Shown piece by piece: positions 50,897-58,309 of a stretch of 58,309 nucleotides of DNA. Both the position numbers and the translations under genes were made by a program. Source of the stretch: a bacterium BMS3Bbin03. Lineage in GTDB: Bacteria > Zhuqueibacterota > JdFR-76 > BMS3Abin05. The DNA lies in assembly GCA_002898015.1 (NCBI GenBank), contig BDTM01000016.1, forward strand, positions 102,535 through 160,843, written 5' to 3'. The notes under the pieces are model-generated. The model did no database searches. It saw nothing but the letters and a program-made list of their open reading frames with translations, and was not told the DNA's origin. The first letter of the stretch is position 1, and each line of letters opens with the position of its first letter.

Positions 50897-51727
50897 ATGA
50901 TGAAAAAATATTTATTTCTAAGCTTTGTAATTATTATCGGGGTTTATTTTATAGGTTGTGCCGCGTCCAGGCCGAAAAAGACTGCGCCGCAGAAAAAGGG
51001 CGGTGTTAATGAAGTTATGGAGATCCAATCCAAAAAAGAAAAACAAAAGGCCAAGAATACCGCCGAAGAAGATGAAGTGCTGAAGCTGTTGGGAATTACG
51101 CCTGAGGAAAAAAAGAAGGCAGAAGCAACAGATACCACCAGCGTTGTGGCTGAACAAAAACAATTGAAAGCCAAAATTGCTCAATTGGAACAGGAATTAA
51201 ACAGCAAAAATTCCGAAGTCGGACAGCTTCAAACAGAGATGAAAGCTAAAGAGAATAAATTAAAAAAATTGGAAGACATGTTGATCAGTCTGAAATCGAA
51301 TCAACAATCCTCTTCTTACGGCGAATCCGCCCGCCCGACAAAAGCACAACCGGCCCGTTCCACATTTAAGGCGAAATATGAAAAAGTGCTTCAATTGTAT
51401 GAAAAACGGCAGTACAAAACAGCCATTCAAAAATTCCGGCAGCTTCTTCAGGAAAATCCCAATACGAGTTTATCGGACAACTGCCAATATTGGATTGGTG
51501 AAAGCTATTACTCACTGGGTCAATATAATCAGGCCATTGTGGAATTTGAGAAGGTATTTACGTTTCCGAATTCTAATAAAGAAGATGCTGCTCAACTAAA
51601 AATCGGCATGAGTTATATGAAATTAGGCAATAAAAAGCGAGCGGCAGATGCTTTTAACACACTCATTGAAAGGTATCCGAAAAGCGAGTATATTCCATTA
51701 GCGAAACGGTTATTGAATCGGTTGTAA
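50897..51727 (+). CDS. Coiled-coil/TPR lipoprotein, YbgF (CpoB)-like
   Basis: This 276-residue lipoprotein has a lipobox ending FIGC, a Lys/Glu-rich linker, a coiled coil (about 90-132) and TPR repeats at the C-terminus (about 155-276; the KAIQKF-type helices and LLQENPNTSLSDNCQYWIGE). This order matches CpoB/YbgF, a Tol-Pal partner that coordinates wall synthesis with outer membrane constriction. The E. coli protein is soluble and periplasmic, but FCB versions are often lipidated. No tol genes are adjacent. Confidence 0.8.
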   Translation: MMKKYLFLSFVIIIGVYFIGCAASRPKKTAPQKKGGVNEVMEIQSKKEKQKAKNTAEEDEVLKLLGITPEEKKKAEATDTTSVVAEQKQLKAKIAQLEQELNSKNSEVGQLQTEMKAKENKLKKLEDMLISLKSNQQSSSYGESARPTKAQPARSTFKAKYEKVLQLYEKRQYKTAIQKFRQLLQENPNTSLSDNCQYWIGESYYSLGQYNQAIVEFEKVFTFPNSNKEDAAQLKIGMSYMKLGNKKRAADAFNTLIERYPKSEYIPLAKRLLNRL

Positions 51728-51751
51728 TTTTTTCAAAGGGAAAAGGAATTT

Positions 51752-52759
51752 ATGCCGGAATTACGTAAGGATCCCATTATTGGGCGCTGGGTCATTATCT
51801 CGACTGAACGGGGGAAACGCCCATCTGATTTTTTGATTGAACCGGAGAAAAAAAGGGGAGGGTTTTGCCCGTTTTGCGAAGGGCATGAAGACAAGACCCC
51901 GCCTGAAGTTTTATCCTATCGCAAACCGGGTACCCGGCCGGACACACCCGGTTGGCGGGTGCGTGTGGTCTCGAATAAGTATCCGGCTTTAAAAATTGAA
52001 GGCGATTTGCATCGCCGGGGTGAAGGCATTTTCGATTTAATGAATGGAATTGGTGCCCATGAGGTTGTTATTGAATCACCCGATCATGAAAAAGATTTGG
52101 TCGATCTGGACGTTAAGCACATCGAAGAAGTGCTCTGGGCATTTCACGACAGAATTCTTGATTTAAAGAACGATGCCAGACTAAAATACATTTTAATATT
52201 TAAAAATCATGGTTCTGCGGCCGGTGCATCTTTAGAACACAGCCACTCCCAGCTTGTTGCCACACCGATTATTCCAAAGCGGGTTGCGGAGGAGATCGAA
52301 GGGGCCAGACGTTATTATGAATATAAAGAGCGATGTATCTATTGTGATATTATTCGCCAGGAAAGAGAAGCAGATAAGCGGGTGGTTATTGAAAATGAAG
52401 CCTATCTCGCATGGGAACCTTTTGCACCCCGGTTTCCCTTTGAAACCTGGGTTTTACCCAAAAGGCATGCGCTCCATTTTGAAGAGCCGAAAAAGGATGA
52501 ATATTTCTATTTTGCCAAAATAGTAAAAGAAATTCTCCAACGTTTAAATAAAGCGCTTTCACATCCGCCGTACAATTTCATCGTCCACAATTCTCCGATC
52601 CAGGATGATAATAATGGTGAACTTCACTGGCACATGGAAATCATACCGAAATTAACAAAGATAGCCGGTTTTGAATGGGGATCCGGTTTTTATATTAACC
52701 CGACGCCTCCGGAAGATGCCGCTCGATTCTTACGGGAAATAGATATTTCTAACCTGTGA
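51752..52759 (+). CDS. galT: Galactose-1-phosphate uridylyltransferase
   Basis: This Leloir pathway enzyme exchanges glucose-1-P and galactose-1-P on UDP. The 335 residues keep two HIT-like halves: the zinc-site cysteines in CPFCEGHE, the nucleophile region HSHSQLVATP (HxHxQ), a second Cys pair in CIYCDI, and the C-terminal HWHMEIIP. The usual active-site HPHxQ reads HSHSQ here. glgA follows by 28 bases, linking it to sugar nucleotide use for glycogen or exopolysaccharide. Confidence 0.9.
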   Translation: MPELRKDPIIGRWVIISTERGKRPSDFLIEPEKKRGGFCPFCEGHEDKTPPEVLSYRKPGTRPDTPGWRVRVVSNKYPALKIEGDLHRRGEGIFDLMNGIGAHEVVIESPDHEKDLVDLDVKHIEEVLWAFHDRILDLKNDARLKYILIFKNHGSAAGASLEHSHSQLVATPIIPKRVAEEIEGARRYYEYKERCIYCDIIRQEREADKRVVIENEAYLAWEPFAPRFPFETWVLPKRHALHFEEPKKDEYFYFAKIVKEILQRLNKALSHPPYNFIVHNSPIQDDNNGELHWHMEIIPKLTKIAGFEWGSGFYINPTPPEDAARFLREIDISNL

Positions 52760-52787
52760 CGGTGTTAGAAGAAAGGGATTTAAACAA

Positions 52788-54278
52788 ATGACCTCTAAAC
52801 TCAATATTCTGTTTGTAGCTTCAGAAGTAGTCCCATTTGCGAAAACGGGCGGATTAGCCGACGTCGCAAGTTCTTTACCGAAGGCTCTTAAAGAGCTAAA
52901 GCATGATGTTCGAATATTCATGCCCAGATACCGTCAAATCGATGACCGAAAATTTGTGCTGAGGGATGTGATCCGGCTGCAAAATATTGAGATTCCGCTC
53001 GGCGGGGAAATAATATCGTTTAATGTTAAATCGGCATTTCTTCCCGGCACAAAAATTCAAGTCTATTTTTTGGATTATAAACCTTTCTTCGATCGTGAAG
53101 GATTATATGTCGATCCCAAAACCGGTAAAGATTACCCGGATAACGCCGACCGGTTTATTTTATTTAATAAAGCCGCTATCGAAATGTTAAGGATTTTACA
53201 CTGGCCGGCTGATGTGATTCATTGCAACGACTGGCAGTCGGCTCTTGTCCCGGCCTACCTAAAAACGGTTTATGCAGATGTTCCCTTTTATAGCAAAATT
53301 CGGACACTCCTGACCATTCATAACGTTGGGTATCAGGGCAATTTTCCCCCGAAGGCATTTGCTAAAACCGGTTTGCCTCAGGATATGTTTTATCCAATGG
53401 GTCCGTTTGAGTTTTATAAACAATTTAGCTTTTTAAAAGCCGGAATTTATTTTGCAGATAAAATCAACACCGTCAGTCCGACCTACGCAAAAGAAATTCA
53501 GCAGTCGTCTGAATACGGTTTCGGGATGGAAGATCTTCTCAAGGAACGCTCGAAGGATGTTTATGGTATTCTTAACGGCGTCGATTACTCAGATTGGAAC
53601 CCGTTTGACGATAAATATATTCCGGTAAATTATGATATCAAAACGCTGAATAAAAAAATTGAAAATAAAAAAGCCTTAATGCGCGAATCAAATTTGCCTT
53701 TTAGTGAAAATGTGCCTCTTATTGGTACGATTTCGCGATTGGCTGACCAGAAAGGCTTCGACATTATTAGTGAGGCAATCGATGAGCTCATGAAGTTGAA
53801 TCTGAAATACGTCCTGCTCGGGACGGGTGATCCGAAATACCACGAATTATTTAAAAATGTCCAGAAAAAGTATCCTGAAAAAATAAGCATTCATTTAAAA
53901 TTTGATAATCGTCTTGCACATCTCATTGAAGCCGGCAGTGATTTTTTTCTGATGCCCTCAAAGTACGAACCCTGCGGGCTGAACCAAATGTACAGCTTAC
54001 AGTATGGCACAATCCCGATTGTACGAAAAACAGGTGGACTTGCCGATACGGTGGTCAATTTTAATCCAGAAACTCGATTGGGGACAGGTTTTGTTTTTGA
54101 GCAATATTCATCCGCGGCCCTTATTGAAGCTGTAAAAAGAGGAATCGCCGTTTTTCAGGATAAAAAATTATGGATTCCATTGCAGAAACAGGCAATGAGG
54201 GAAGATTTTTCCTGGAAAACATCGGCCAAAGAATATATTAAATTATATGCGCAGCTTCGCGGAAGAAAAAAGAATTAA
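52788..54278 (+). CDS. glgA: Glycogen synthase (GT5)
   Basis: This enzyme extends alpha-1,4-glucan from a nucleotide-glucose donor. The 496 residues contain the donor-binding KTGGLADVASSLPKAL near the N-terminus, HCNDWQSALVP, and the C-terminal block PSKYEPCGLNQMYSLQYG followed by RKTGGLADTV. The length and both GT-B halves are complete. Confidence 0.95.
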   Translation: MTSKLNILFVASEVVPFAKTGGLADVASSLPKALKELKHDVRIFMPRYRQIDDRKFVLRDVIRLQNIEIPLGGEIISFNVKSAFLPGTKIQVYFLDYKPFFDREGLYVDPKTGKDYPDNADRFILFNKAAIEMLRILHWPADVIHCNDWQSALVPAYLKTVYADVPFYSKIRTLLTIHNVGYQGNFPPKAFAKTGLPQDMFYPMGPFEFYKQFSFLKAGIYFADKINTVSPTYAKEIQQSSEYGFGMEDLLKERSKDVYGILNGVDYSDWNPFDDKYIPVNYDIKTLNKKIENKKALMRESNLPFSENVPLIGTISRLADQKGFDIISEAIDELMKLNLKYVLLGTGDPKYHELFKNVQKKYPEKISIHLKFDNRLAHLIEAGSDFFLMPSKYEPCGLNQMYSLQYGTIPIVRKTGGLADTVVNFNPETRLGTGFVFEQYSSAALIEAVKRGIAVFQDKKLWIPLQKQAMREDFSWKTSAKEYIKLYAQLRGRKKN

Positions 54279-54341
54279 TTATTATTAACAGATTGTTCCG
54301 ATGCGATACATTGTTTCACCCAACGACGGGAGAAATTCCTC

Positions 54342-54366
54342 TAACTATTTGTAAATGAGATAGTTA
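54342..54366. promoter_or_regulatory. Inverted repeat, candidate activator site
   Basis: TAACTAT (54342-54348) and ATAGTTA (54360-54366) form a perfect seven-base inverted repeat with an 11-base spacer. It lies roughly 70-95 bases before the start site predicted from the sigma-54 promoter, where enhancer-binding activators bind. Confidence 0.4.
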
Positions 54367-54409
54367 TCCTTTCCGGCTTTAATTCAAGAAAAAATAATGT
54401 TTCATCTCA

Positions 54410-54425
54410 TGGCATATTAATTGCT
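54410..54425 (+). promoter_or_regulatory. Sigma-54 (-24/-12) promoter
   Basis: TGGCAT (54410-54415), five bases, then TTGCT (54421-54425) matches the RpoN consensus, with GG and GC separated by exactly ten bases. The start site would be near 54437, 39 bases before the STAS-HTH gene. No comparable sigma-70 promoter is seen in this 197-base gap. Confidence 0.65.
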
Positions 54426-54475
54426 ATAGAAATAAAAGATTTAATCGAGGAGTTTACCCATAAAAAGGGGTTTGA

Positions 54476-55174
54476 ATGGAAGGTATTAGGATTGTTAATA
54501 AAAATGTGGGATTATATGAAGATATTATTTATCTTCAAATTTTTGGATATGTTGATACCACTACTTCCCTTGAATTAGTCCAGCATTTTAAGAGTTTAAT
54601 GGGCAAGGATGAATACCAGTTTGTGGTGGATATGAGCGGTGTGAATTATGTCAGCAGCGCCGGCTGGGGCGTATTCGTCGGGGAAATTAAAGACATCCGG
54701 GAAAATGGGGGAGACATCAAAATTGTTCACATGACGCCGGAGGTTTATGATGTGTTTGAAATGTTGGAATTTAACCGGATTCTGAGAGTTTTCGATTCAG
54801 TTGCTGAGGCAATTAATGAATTTGATTTTATTCGGGGGTTTGATTTAACCCAAACCCCTGTAAAAGAACTTCCTTTAGAAGAAAAAACTGCCGGTAATGC
54901 CATCCCGTTTGCGGAAGTACAAATGATCCAAAAGCCCGGAGATGAAAAAAGATGGGAACGATCTCAGACAAATCCGCAATATTTACCATTATCAGAAAAG
55001 ATAAAATCAATTATTGTTCAAAATCCGTTAATTGGTTTTTGGCAAATAAAGAAACAACTGAAATCTGAAAAATATGGAAAAGATAAAATCGGTTATTGGA
55101 AATTGCGTAATATGCTGAAGGAAATGAGCCTGGATACGAAAGAACGCCGTATGCGTTTTTATCGCTCACGTTAA
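54476..55174 (+). CDS. STAS domain protein with C-terminal HTH-like domain
   Basis: This 232-residue cytoplasmic protein has a STAS/anti-sigma-factor-antagonist domain (about 5-118) with the phosphorylatable Ser in VSSAGWG. A polar linker (about 120-165) follows, then a compact helical region (about 168-230; KIKSIIVQNPLIGFWQIKKQ and WKLRNMLKEMSL) that resembles the helix-turn-helix domain of integrase/transposase-type proteins, with a basic tail. STAS proteins normally act in kinase/phosphatase partner switches; a direct fusion to a DNA-binding-like module is unusual. It heads the exopolysaccharide locus. The HTH call is by eye. Confidence 0.78.
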   Translation: MEGIRIVNKNVGLYEDIIYLQIFGYVDTTTSLELVQHFKSLMGKDEYQFVVDMSGVNYVSSAGWGVFVGEIKDIRENGGDIKIVHMTPEVYDVFEMLEFNRILRVFDSVAEAINEFDFIRGFDLTQTPVKELPLEEKTAGNAIPFAEVQMIQKPGDEKRWERSQTNPQYLPLSEKIKSIIVQNPLIGFWQIKKQLKSEKYGKDKIGYWKLRNMLKEMSLDTKERRMRFYRSR

Positions 55175-55185
55175 TTCGGGAGAGA

Positions 55186-55848
55186 ATGATGAAAAAGCAA
55201 TCTTTTTATTTATTAATGATCTTCATGACCGCTTTTGGTCTTTTTGCAAACCTGCATGCTCAGGAATTTAAGGAACAACAACTCGCCGCCGGTGATGCTA
55301 TACGGATTCAAATCTGGCAGTTGAGCGACCGCTCCCAAAATCTAATTAAAAATTTAAATAGTGATTATACAATTGATGGGTACGGGTATATTACGTTGCC
55401 AATGGTAGGACTCTTTAAAGTGGAGGGAAAAACCCCTCGTGAAATTGCACAGGCAGTCAAGAAAAAATATGCAGATTATTTCGAAGAGCCATTTGTCATT
55501 GTTCGGCCTCTTATCCGGGTTGTGTTACTTGGAGAATTTATTCGGCCGGGGGCTTACAGAATTGACCCCAAAGAATCTCTCTGGCGGTTGATTGAAATGT
55601 CGGGGGGCCCAACAAGCAAATGTGATTTAAAAAAACTGTCCGTAAATCGTAATGGTAAACCCGTTAACAAAAATTTACTTAAATCTTTTGAAAAGGGATA
55701 TTCTTTGACGGAAATCGGTGTAAAATCAGGGGATCAGATTTACGGCCCGGAAAGAAATTCTTTTTCTATTATGACGGTTTTAAATTATGCAAATTTTGCC
55801 GTTTCATTTGCTTTATTATATCTTCGTCTAAAAGAAGGAAGGTATTGA
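55186..55848 (+). CDS. Polysaccharide export protein, Wza-like
   Basis: This 220-residue exported protein has a signal peptide ending LHAQ, a poly-export domain (about 25-105; GDAIRIQIWQL and DGYGYITLPMVGLFKVEGKT), and one SLBB domain (about 110-185; VVLLGEFIRPGAYRI). A hydrophobic C-terminal segment (about 195-213) may anchor it, as the membrane helix does in Wza. It lacks a lipobox. It should form or line the exit channel for the polymer made by this locus. Confidence 0.9.
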   Translation: MMKKQSFYLLMIFMTAFGLFANLHAQEFKEQQLAAGDAIRIQIWQLSDRSQNLIKNLNSDYTIDGYGYITLPMVGLFKVEGKTPREIAQAVKKKYADYFEEPFVIVRPLIRVVLLGEFIRPGAYRIDPKESLWRLIEMSGGPTSKCDLKKLSVNRNGKPVNKNLLKSFEKGYSLTEIGVKSGDQIYGPERNSFSIMTVLNYANFAVSFALLYLRLKEGRY

Positions 55849-55878
55849 TTATTTTTGCAGATAGGAGAGAATGGATTG

Positions 55879-58200
55879 ATGGATGTCGATAAGTTTTTCA
55901 TAGAAGAAGAAAACGATGATAATATTAGTGTTAATTTCCAGCAGTATATCAAAGGAATCTACAAGAGAAAATGGCTGGTGCTTTCAATTTTCTTAATTGT
56001 TTTATTGCCCTGGTTCTATTATGTAAAACAACAGCCGCCTACTTATGAAGCCTATTCATTAATTCGATTTAAAAATTTCGATACCGGGAAATTAGAGAAT
56101 TTAAAGGACGGTTGGTACACTGAATTAAGCAGCCGTACGTTTGCTGAACGCGTTGTCTCTCAATTAGGATTGGTCCTGGAATTAATTCCTGATAAAAAAA
56201 ATGATGTGCAATTGTTTCGAACAGATGTTTTCTCTGAGTTTTACACAAACCGGAATCCCAAAAGCGGAGAATACGTTTTACGATTTGACAACGACCAATA
56301 TAAGTTGTTCAAGCAGGTCAACGAAAATAGTCTCAAAATCGTCTCTTATGGTCCAATCGCTGATTTAATCAATAAAGGCCTGACTGTTAATGGGATCACG
56401 TTCAAAATAACGACGGGTATTCCTGCCCTAAAAAAAGAAATTAAATTTAATGTTAATGATTTCAGAGAAACGGTAAAAAATTTTCGCTCGAGAATTCGGG
56501 TTGATTTTAATCGTTCCGGAACGCTCATGACCTTAAGTATGTTGGATAAAAATTCCGATTTAGTGGCGCCAATGGTAAATCAATTGGCCCAATTATTTGT
56601 GAACGAGAGCATTTCATCCGGAAAGCAACAGCAGGAGAATTACACAAGTCTCCTCGAGCAGAAACTTCAAATAGCCAAAGAGAACCTGATAAAAGCAAAT
56701 GAAGAAATAAAAAATTTCAAACAAACCCATATAATTGATTTAAATAAGGAACTAAATTCAAAAGTAACGGCGATAGCGGATTTGGAAAATAAGATCGAAA
56801 CGTTACAAAATACCCAAAAAACAATAAAACTTTTATTAGGCAAATTGGATTCCGGAAATGATTTGAAAAATAATGAGAAATCATATGTTTACAGAGAGAT
56901 GGCTAATCAAGAAATATTTGCAAATGATCCATCGATGGGTATTTTGCGTCAACAGTTGAATGATTTGGAAAAAAGAAAAAAGGTGTTGGTAGGGCAATAC
57001 ACTGAAACTCACCCCAAAGTAATCGAGGTAAGTCAACAGATTGATCAGACACAAAATAAAATTCGGAAATTAGCTGAAAAAAAACAAAAAGAGATAAAAC
57101 TAGATATTCAAAAATTCAAGCAAGAACAATCTTCGATCAAGTACAGTCTTAAATTGTTGCCATCTGAACAATTAAAATTGGCAGAGCTTTCGCAAAAAGT
57201 TCAAGTGGCAAATACGATTTATTCGGAATTATTGGCAAAACATCAGGAAGCTCAAATTACTGAATCGGTTGAGTCAGGGGTTGTGGATATTCTTGATCCG
57301 GCTATTCCGCCGGAACATCCGATCAATCGGGATAAAAAGAAAAAAGCGGCCATGGGCGGCTTTTTGGCCATTTTCCTTTCATTAGGAACGGCCATAACCC
57401 TGGAGTTTATGGATAAATCAATAAAATCGACGGAAGATATTAAAAAATATCTTAAACTCCCCGTGATCGGCACTATTCCAAACGTAAAATTTAATGAGGA
57501 GCATGAATTAAATGACGCCGACAAGATTAAAAAAATAGATTCTCAGCTTGTCACCTATGATTATTCACCCACGCCTATTGGAGAGGCGTATCGTGCGCTT
57601 CGGACCAAAATAATGTTTTCCAAAAGCATGGGGAGAATTAAAACGGTGGTCGTCACAAGCTTTGCTCCGGGGGATGGGAAATCTTTTACCTGTTCCAATT
57701 TGGCCATCACACTCGCCCAACATAAAACAAACGTCTTACTGGTTGATGCAGATTTAAGAAGAGGCGTATTGCACAACACCTTTTCAGTTTCCAAGGAGCC
57801 CGGGGTCAGTAATTATTTAATGGGCGTGGTCAATTTCAATGAAATTGTTCAAGAAACCAATGTGCCTAATTTATATTTGGCAAGCTGTGGGGCGATGGTT
57901 CCAAACCCGTCCGAATTGTTGGGATCCATGCGACTAAAGCGATTTATCGATGAAGCAAAACGGCGGTTTGATTTTATCATGTTTGATACACCGCCCTTAA
58001 ATGCAGCCACTGATTCTGTTGTATTGGGGACGCAGGTGGACGGCTTGTTGATCATTACCCGGGCGGAAGTCACAAACAGGAATGTGGCCAAACAAAAATT
58101 GGATTTATTTGAAAATGTACCCGTGAATATAATCGGTGTCGTTTTAAATGGCGCAATACAAGATATGGCGCATGAAGGATACAGTTATTATCATTATTAA
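55879..58200 (+). CDS. Wzc-type polysaccharide co-polymerase/tyrosine kinase
   Basis: This 773-residue membrane protein controls polysaccharide length and export. A Wzz domain with the first transmembrane helix (about 30-45) is followed by long coiled coils (about 255-460), the second helix (about 490-510) and a BY-kinase domain. The kinase motifs are Walker A APGDGKSFT, Walker A' VLLVDADLRRG and Walker B FIMFDTPPL. The C-terminus ends in a Tyr cluster (GYSYYHY) that is the expected autophosphorylation site. ATG 55879 is chosen because AGGAGA lies ten bases before it; a TTG at 55855 is possible. Confidence 0.93.
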   Translation: MDVDKFFIEEENDDNISVNFQQYIKGIYKRKWLVLSIFLIVLLPWFYYVKQQPPTYEAYSLIRFKNFDTGKLENLKDGWYTELSSRTFAERVVSQLGLVLELIPDKKNDVQLFRTDVFSEFYTNRNPKSGEYVLRFDNDQYKLFKQVNENSLKIVSYGPIADLINKGLTVNGITFKITTGIPALKKEIKFNVNDFRETVKNFRSRIRVDFNRSGTLMTLSMLDKNSDLVAPMVNQLAQLFVNESISSGKQQQENYTSLLEQKLQIAKENLIKANEEIKNFKQTHIIDLNKELNSKVTAIADLENKIETLQNTQKTIKLLLGKLDSGNDLKNNEKSYVYREMANQEIFANDPSMGILRQQLNDLEKRKKVLVGQYTETHPKVIEVSQQIDQTQNKIRKLAEKKQKEIKLDIQKFKQEQSSIKYSLKLLPSEQLKLAELSQKVQVANTIYSELLAKHQEAQITESVESGVVDILDPAIPPEHPINRDKKKKAAMGGFLAIFLSLGTAITLEFMDKSIKSTEDIKKYLKLPVIGTIPNVKFNEEHELNDADKIKKIDSQLVTYDYSPTPIGEAYRALRTKIMFSKSMGRIKTVVVTSFAPGDGKSFTCSNLAITLAQHKTNVLLVDADLRRGVLHNTFSVSKEPGVSNYLMGVVNFNEIVQETNVPNLYLASCGAMVPNPSELLGSMRLKRFIDEAKRRFDFIMFDTPPLNAATDSVVLGTQVDGLLIITRAEVTNRNVAKQKLDLFENVPVNIIGVVLNGAIQDMAHEGYSYYHY

Positions 58201-58221
58201 TTATTAATGAGCGGAGCAAGA

Positions 58222-58309
58222 ATGCAGGTTTTGGTCACAGGTGGTGCGGGTTTTATTGGATCTCATTTGTCTGAGAAATTGCTAAGAAGAGGGGACTTTG
58301 TGGTGGTGG
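58222..58309 (+). CDS. NAD-dependent epimerase/dehydratase, 3' partial
   Basis: The frame runs off the right edge. The visible 29 residues start [20 protein letters not shown], the nucleotide-binding TGxxGFxG of extended SDR sugar epimerases and dehydratases. GGAG lies five bases before ATG 58222; an ATG at 58207 is in frame. It probably makes a sugar nucleotide for the exopolysaccharide. Confidence 0.85.
   Translation, partial: MQVLVTGGAGFIGSHLSEKLLRRGDFVVV

Overview
This 58.3 kb window is a dense, almost entirely plus-strand stretch of bacterial chromosome with moderate GC. Only one gene reads on the minus strand. Several features point to the FCB superphylum (Bacteroidota relatives), most likely Calditrichota or a KSB1-like lineage. 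These are two proteins with C-terminal type 9 secretion (T9SS) sorting domains, a SusC/SusD pair, a GWxTD-domain protein, a DUF5683 protein, and a 33-residue AURKAIP1/COX24-type basic protein. The lineage is inferred from gene content; there is no rRNA in the window. I saw no tRNA, CRISPR array, insertion sequence or prophage.

Layout: 1-2.3 kb is the end of a secreted GH18-like protein and a small lipoprotein. 2.4-12.7 kb is housekeeping: sppA, an HU protein, a missed tiny basic protein, a receiver/PAS/GAF histidine kinase, xseA-xseB, dxs, nadK, and a CIRCE-controlled groEL without groES. 12.7-23.7 kb is an accessory scavenging region. It has two secreted C45-type Ntn amidases whose nucleophile Cys lies at the signal-peptide junction, an M14 carboxypeptidase between them, and a SusC/SusD importer after them. 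23.8-24.3 kb is a cluster of palindromic repeats. 24.3-32.6 kb holds yciO and a tightly coupled run: folB, folK, a deoxynucleoside kinase, a small membrane protein, an MsbA-like ABC exporter, GAF-HD-GYP, a mini winged-helix protein, ridA, a lipid kinase and a DUF5683 protein.

32.6-37.1 kb begins with purF. A coupled four-gene set follows: UbiA prenyltransferase, 2x[4Fe-4S] ferredoxin, geranylgeranyl-reductase-type flavoprotein and CDP-alcohol phosphatidyltransferase. This is what part of an archaeal-like isoprenoid lipid pathway would look like in a bacterium, and it is the most interesting biochemical lead. 37.1-51.7 kb covers ftsY, rimO, a GWxTD protein, an S66 LD-carboxypeptidase, purN, a VanX-like dipeptidase, purH, the mreB-mreC-mreD-PBP2-rodA cell-shape operon, lgt and a coiled-coil/TPR lipoprotein. 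51.7-54.3 kb is galT and glgA. 54.4-58.3 kb opens an exopolysaccharide locus: a STAS-HTH fusion, a Wza-type export protein, a Wzc-type tyrosine kinase and the start of an epimerase. It is preceded by a good sigma-54 (-24/-12) promoter and an upstream inverted repeat.

Several start codons given here differ from the longest open frame, because a Shine-Dalgarno sequence or protein family alignment favours an internal start. All functions come from motif and family recognition by eye; no database search was run.
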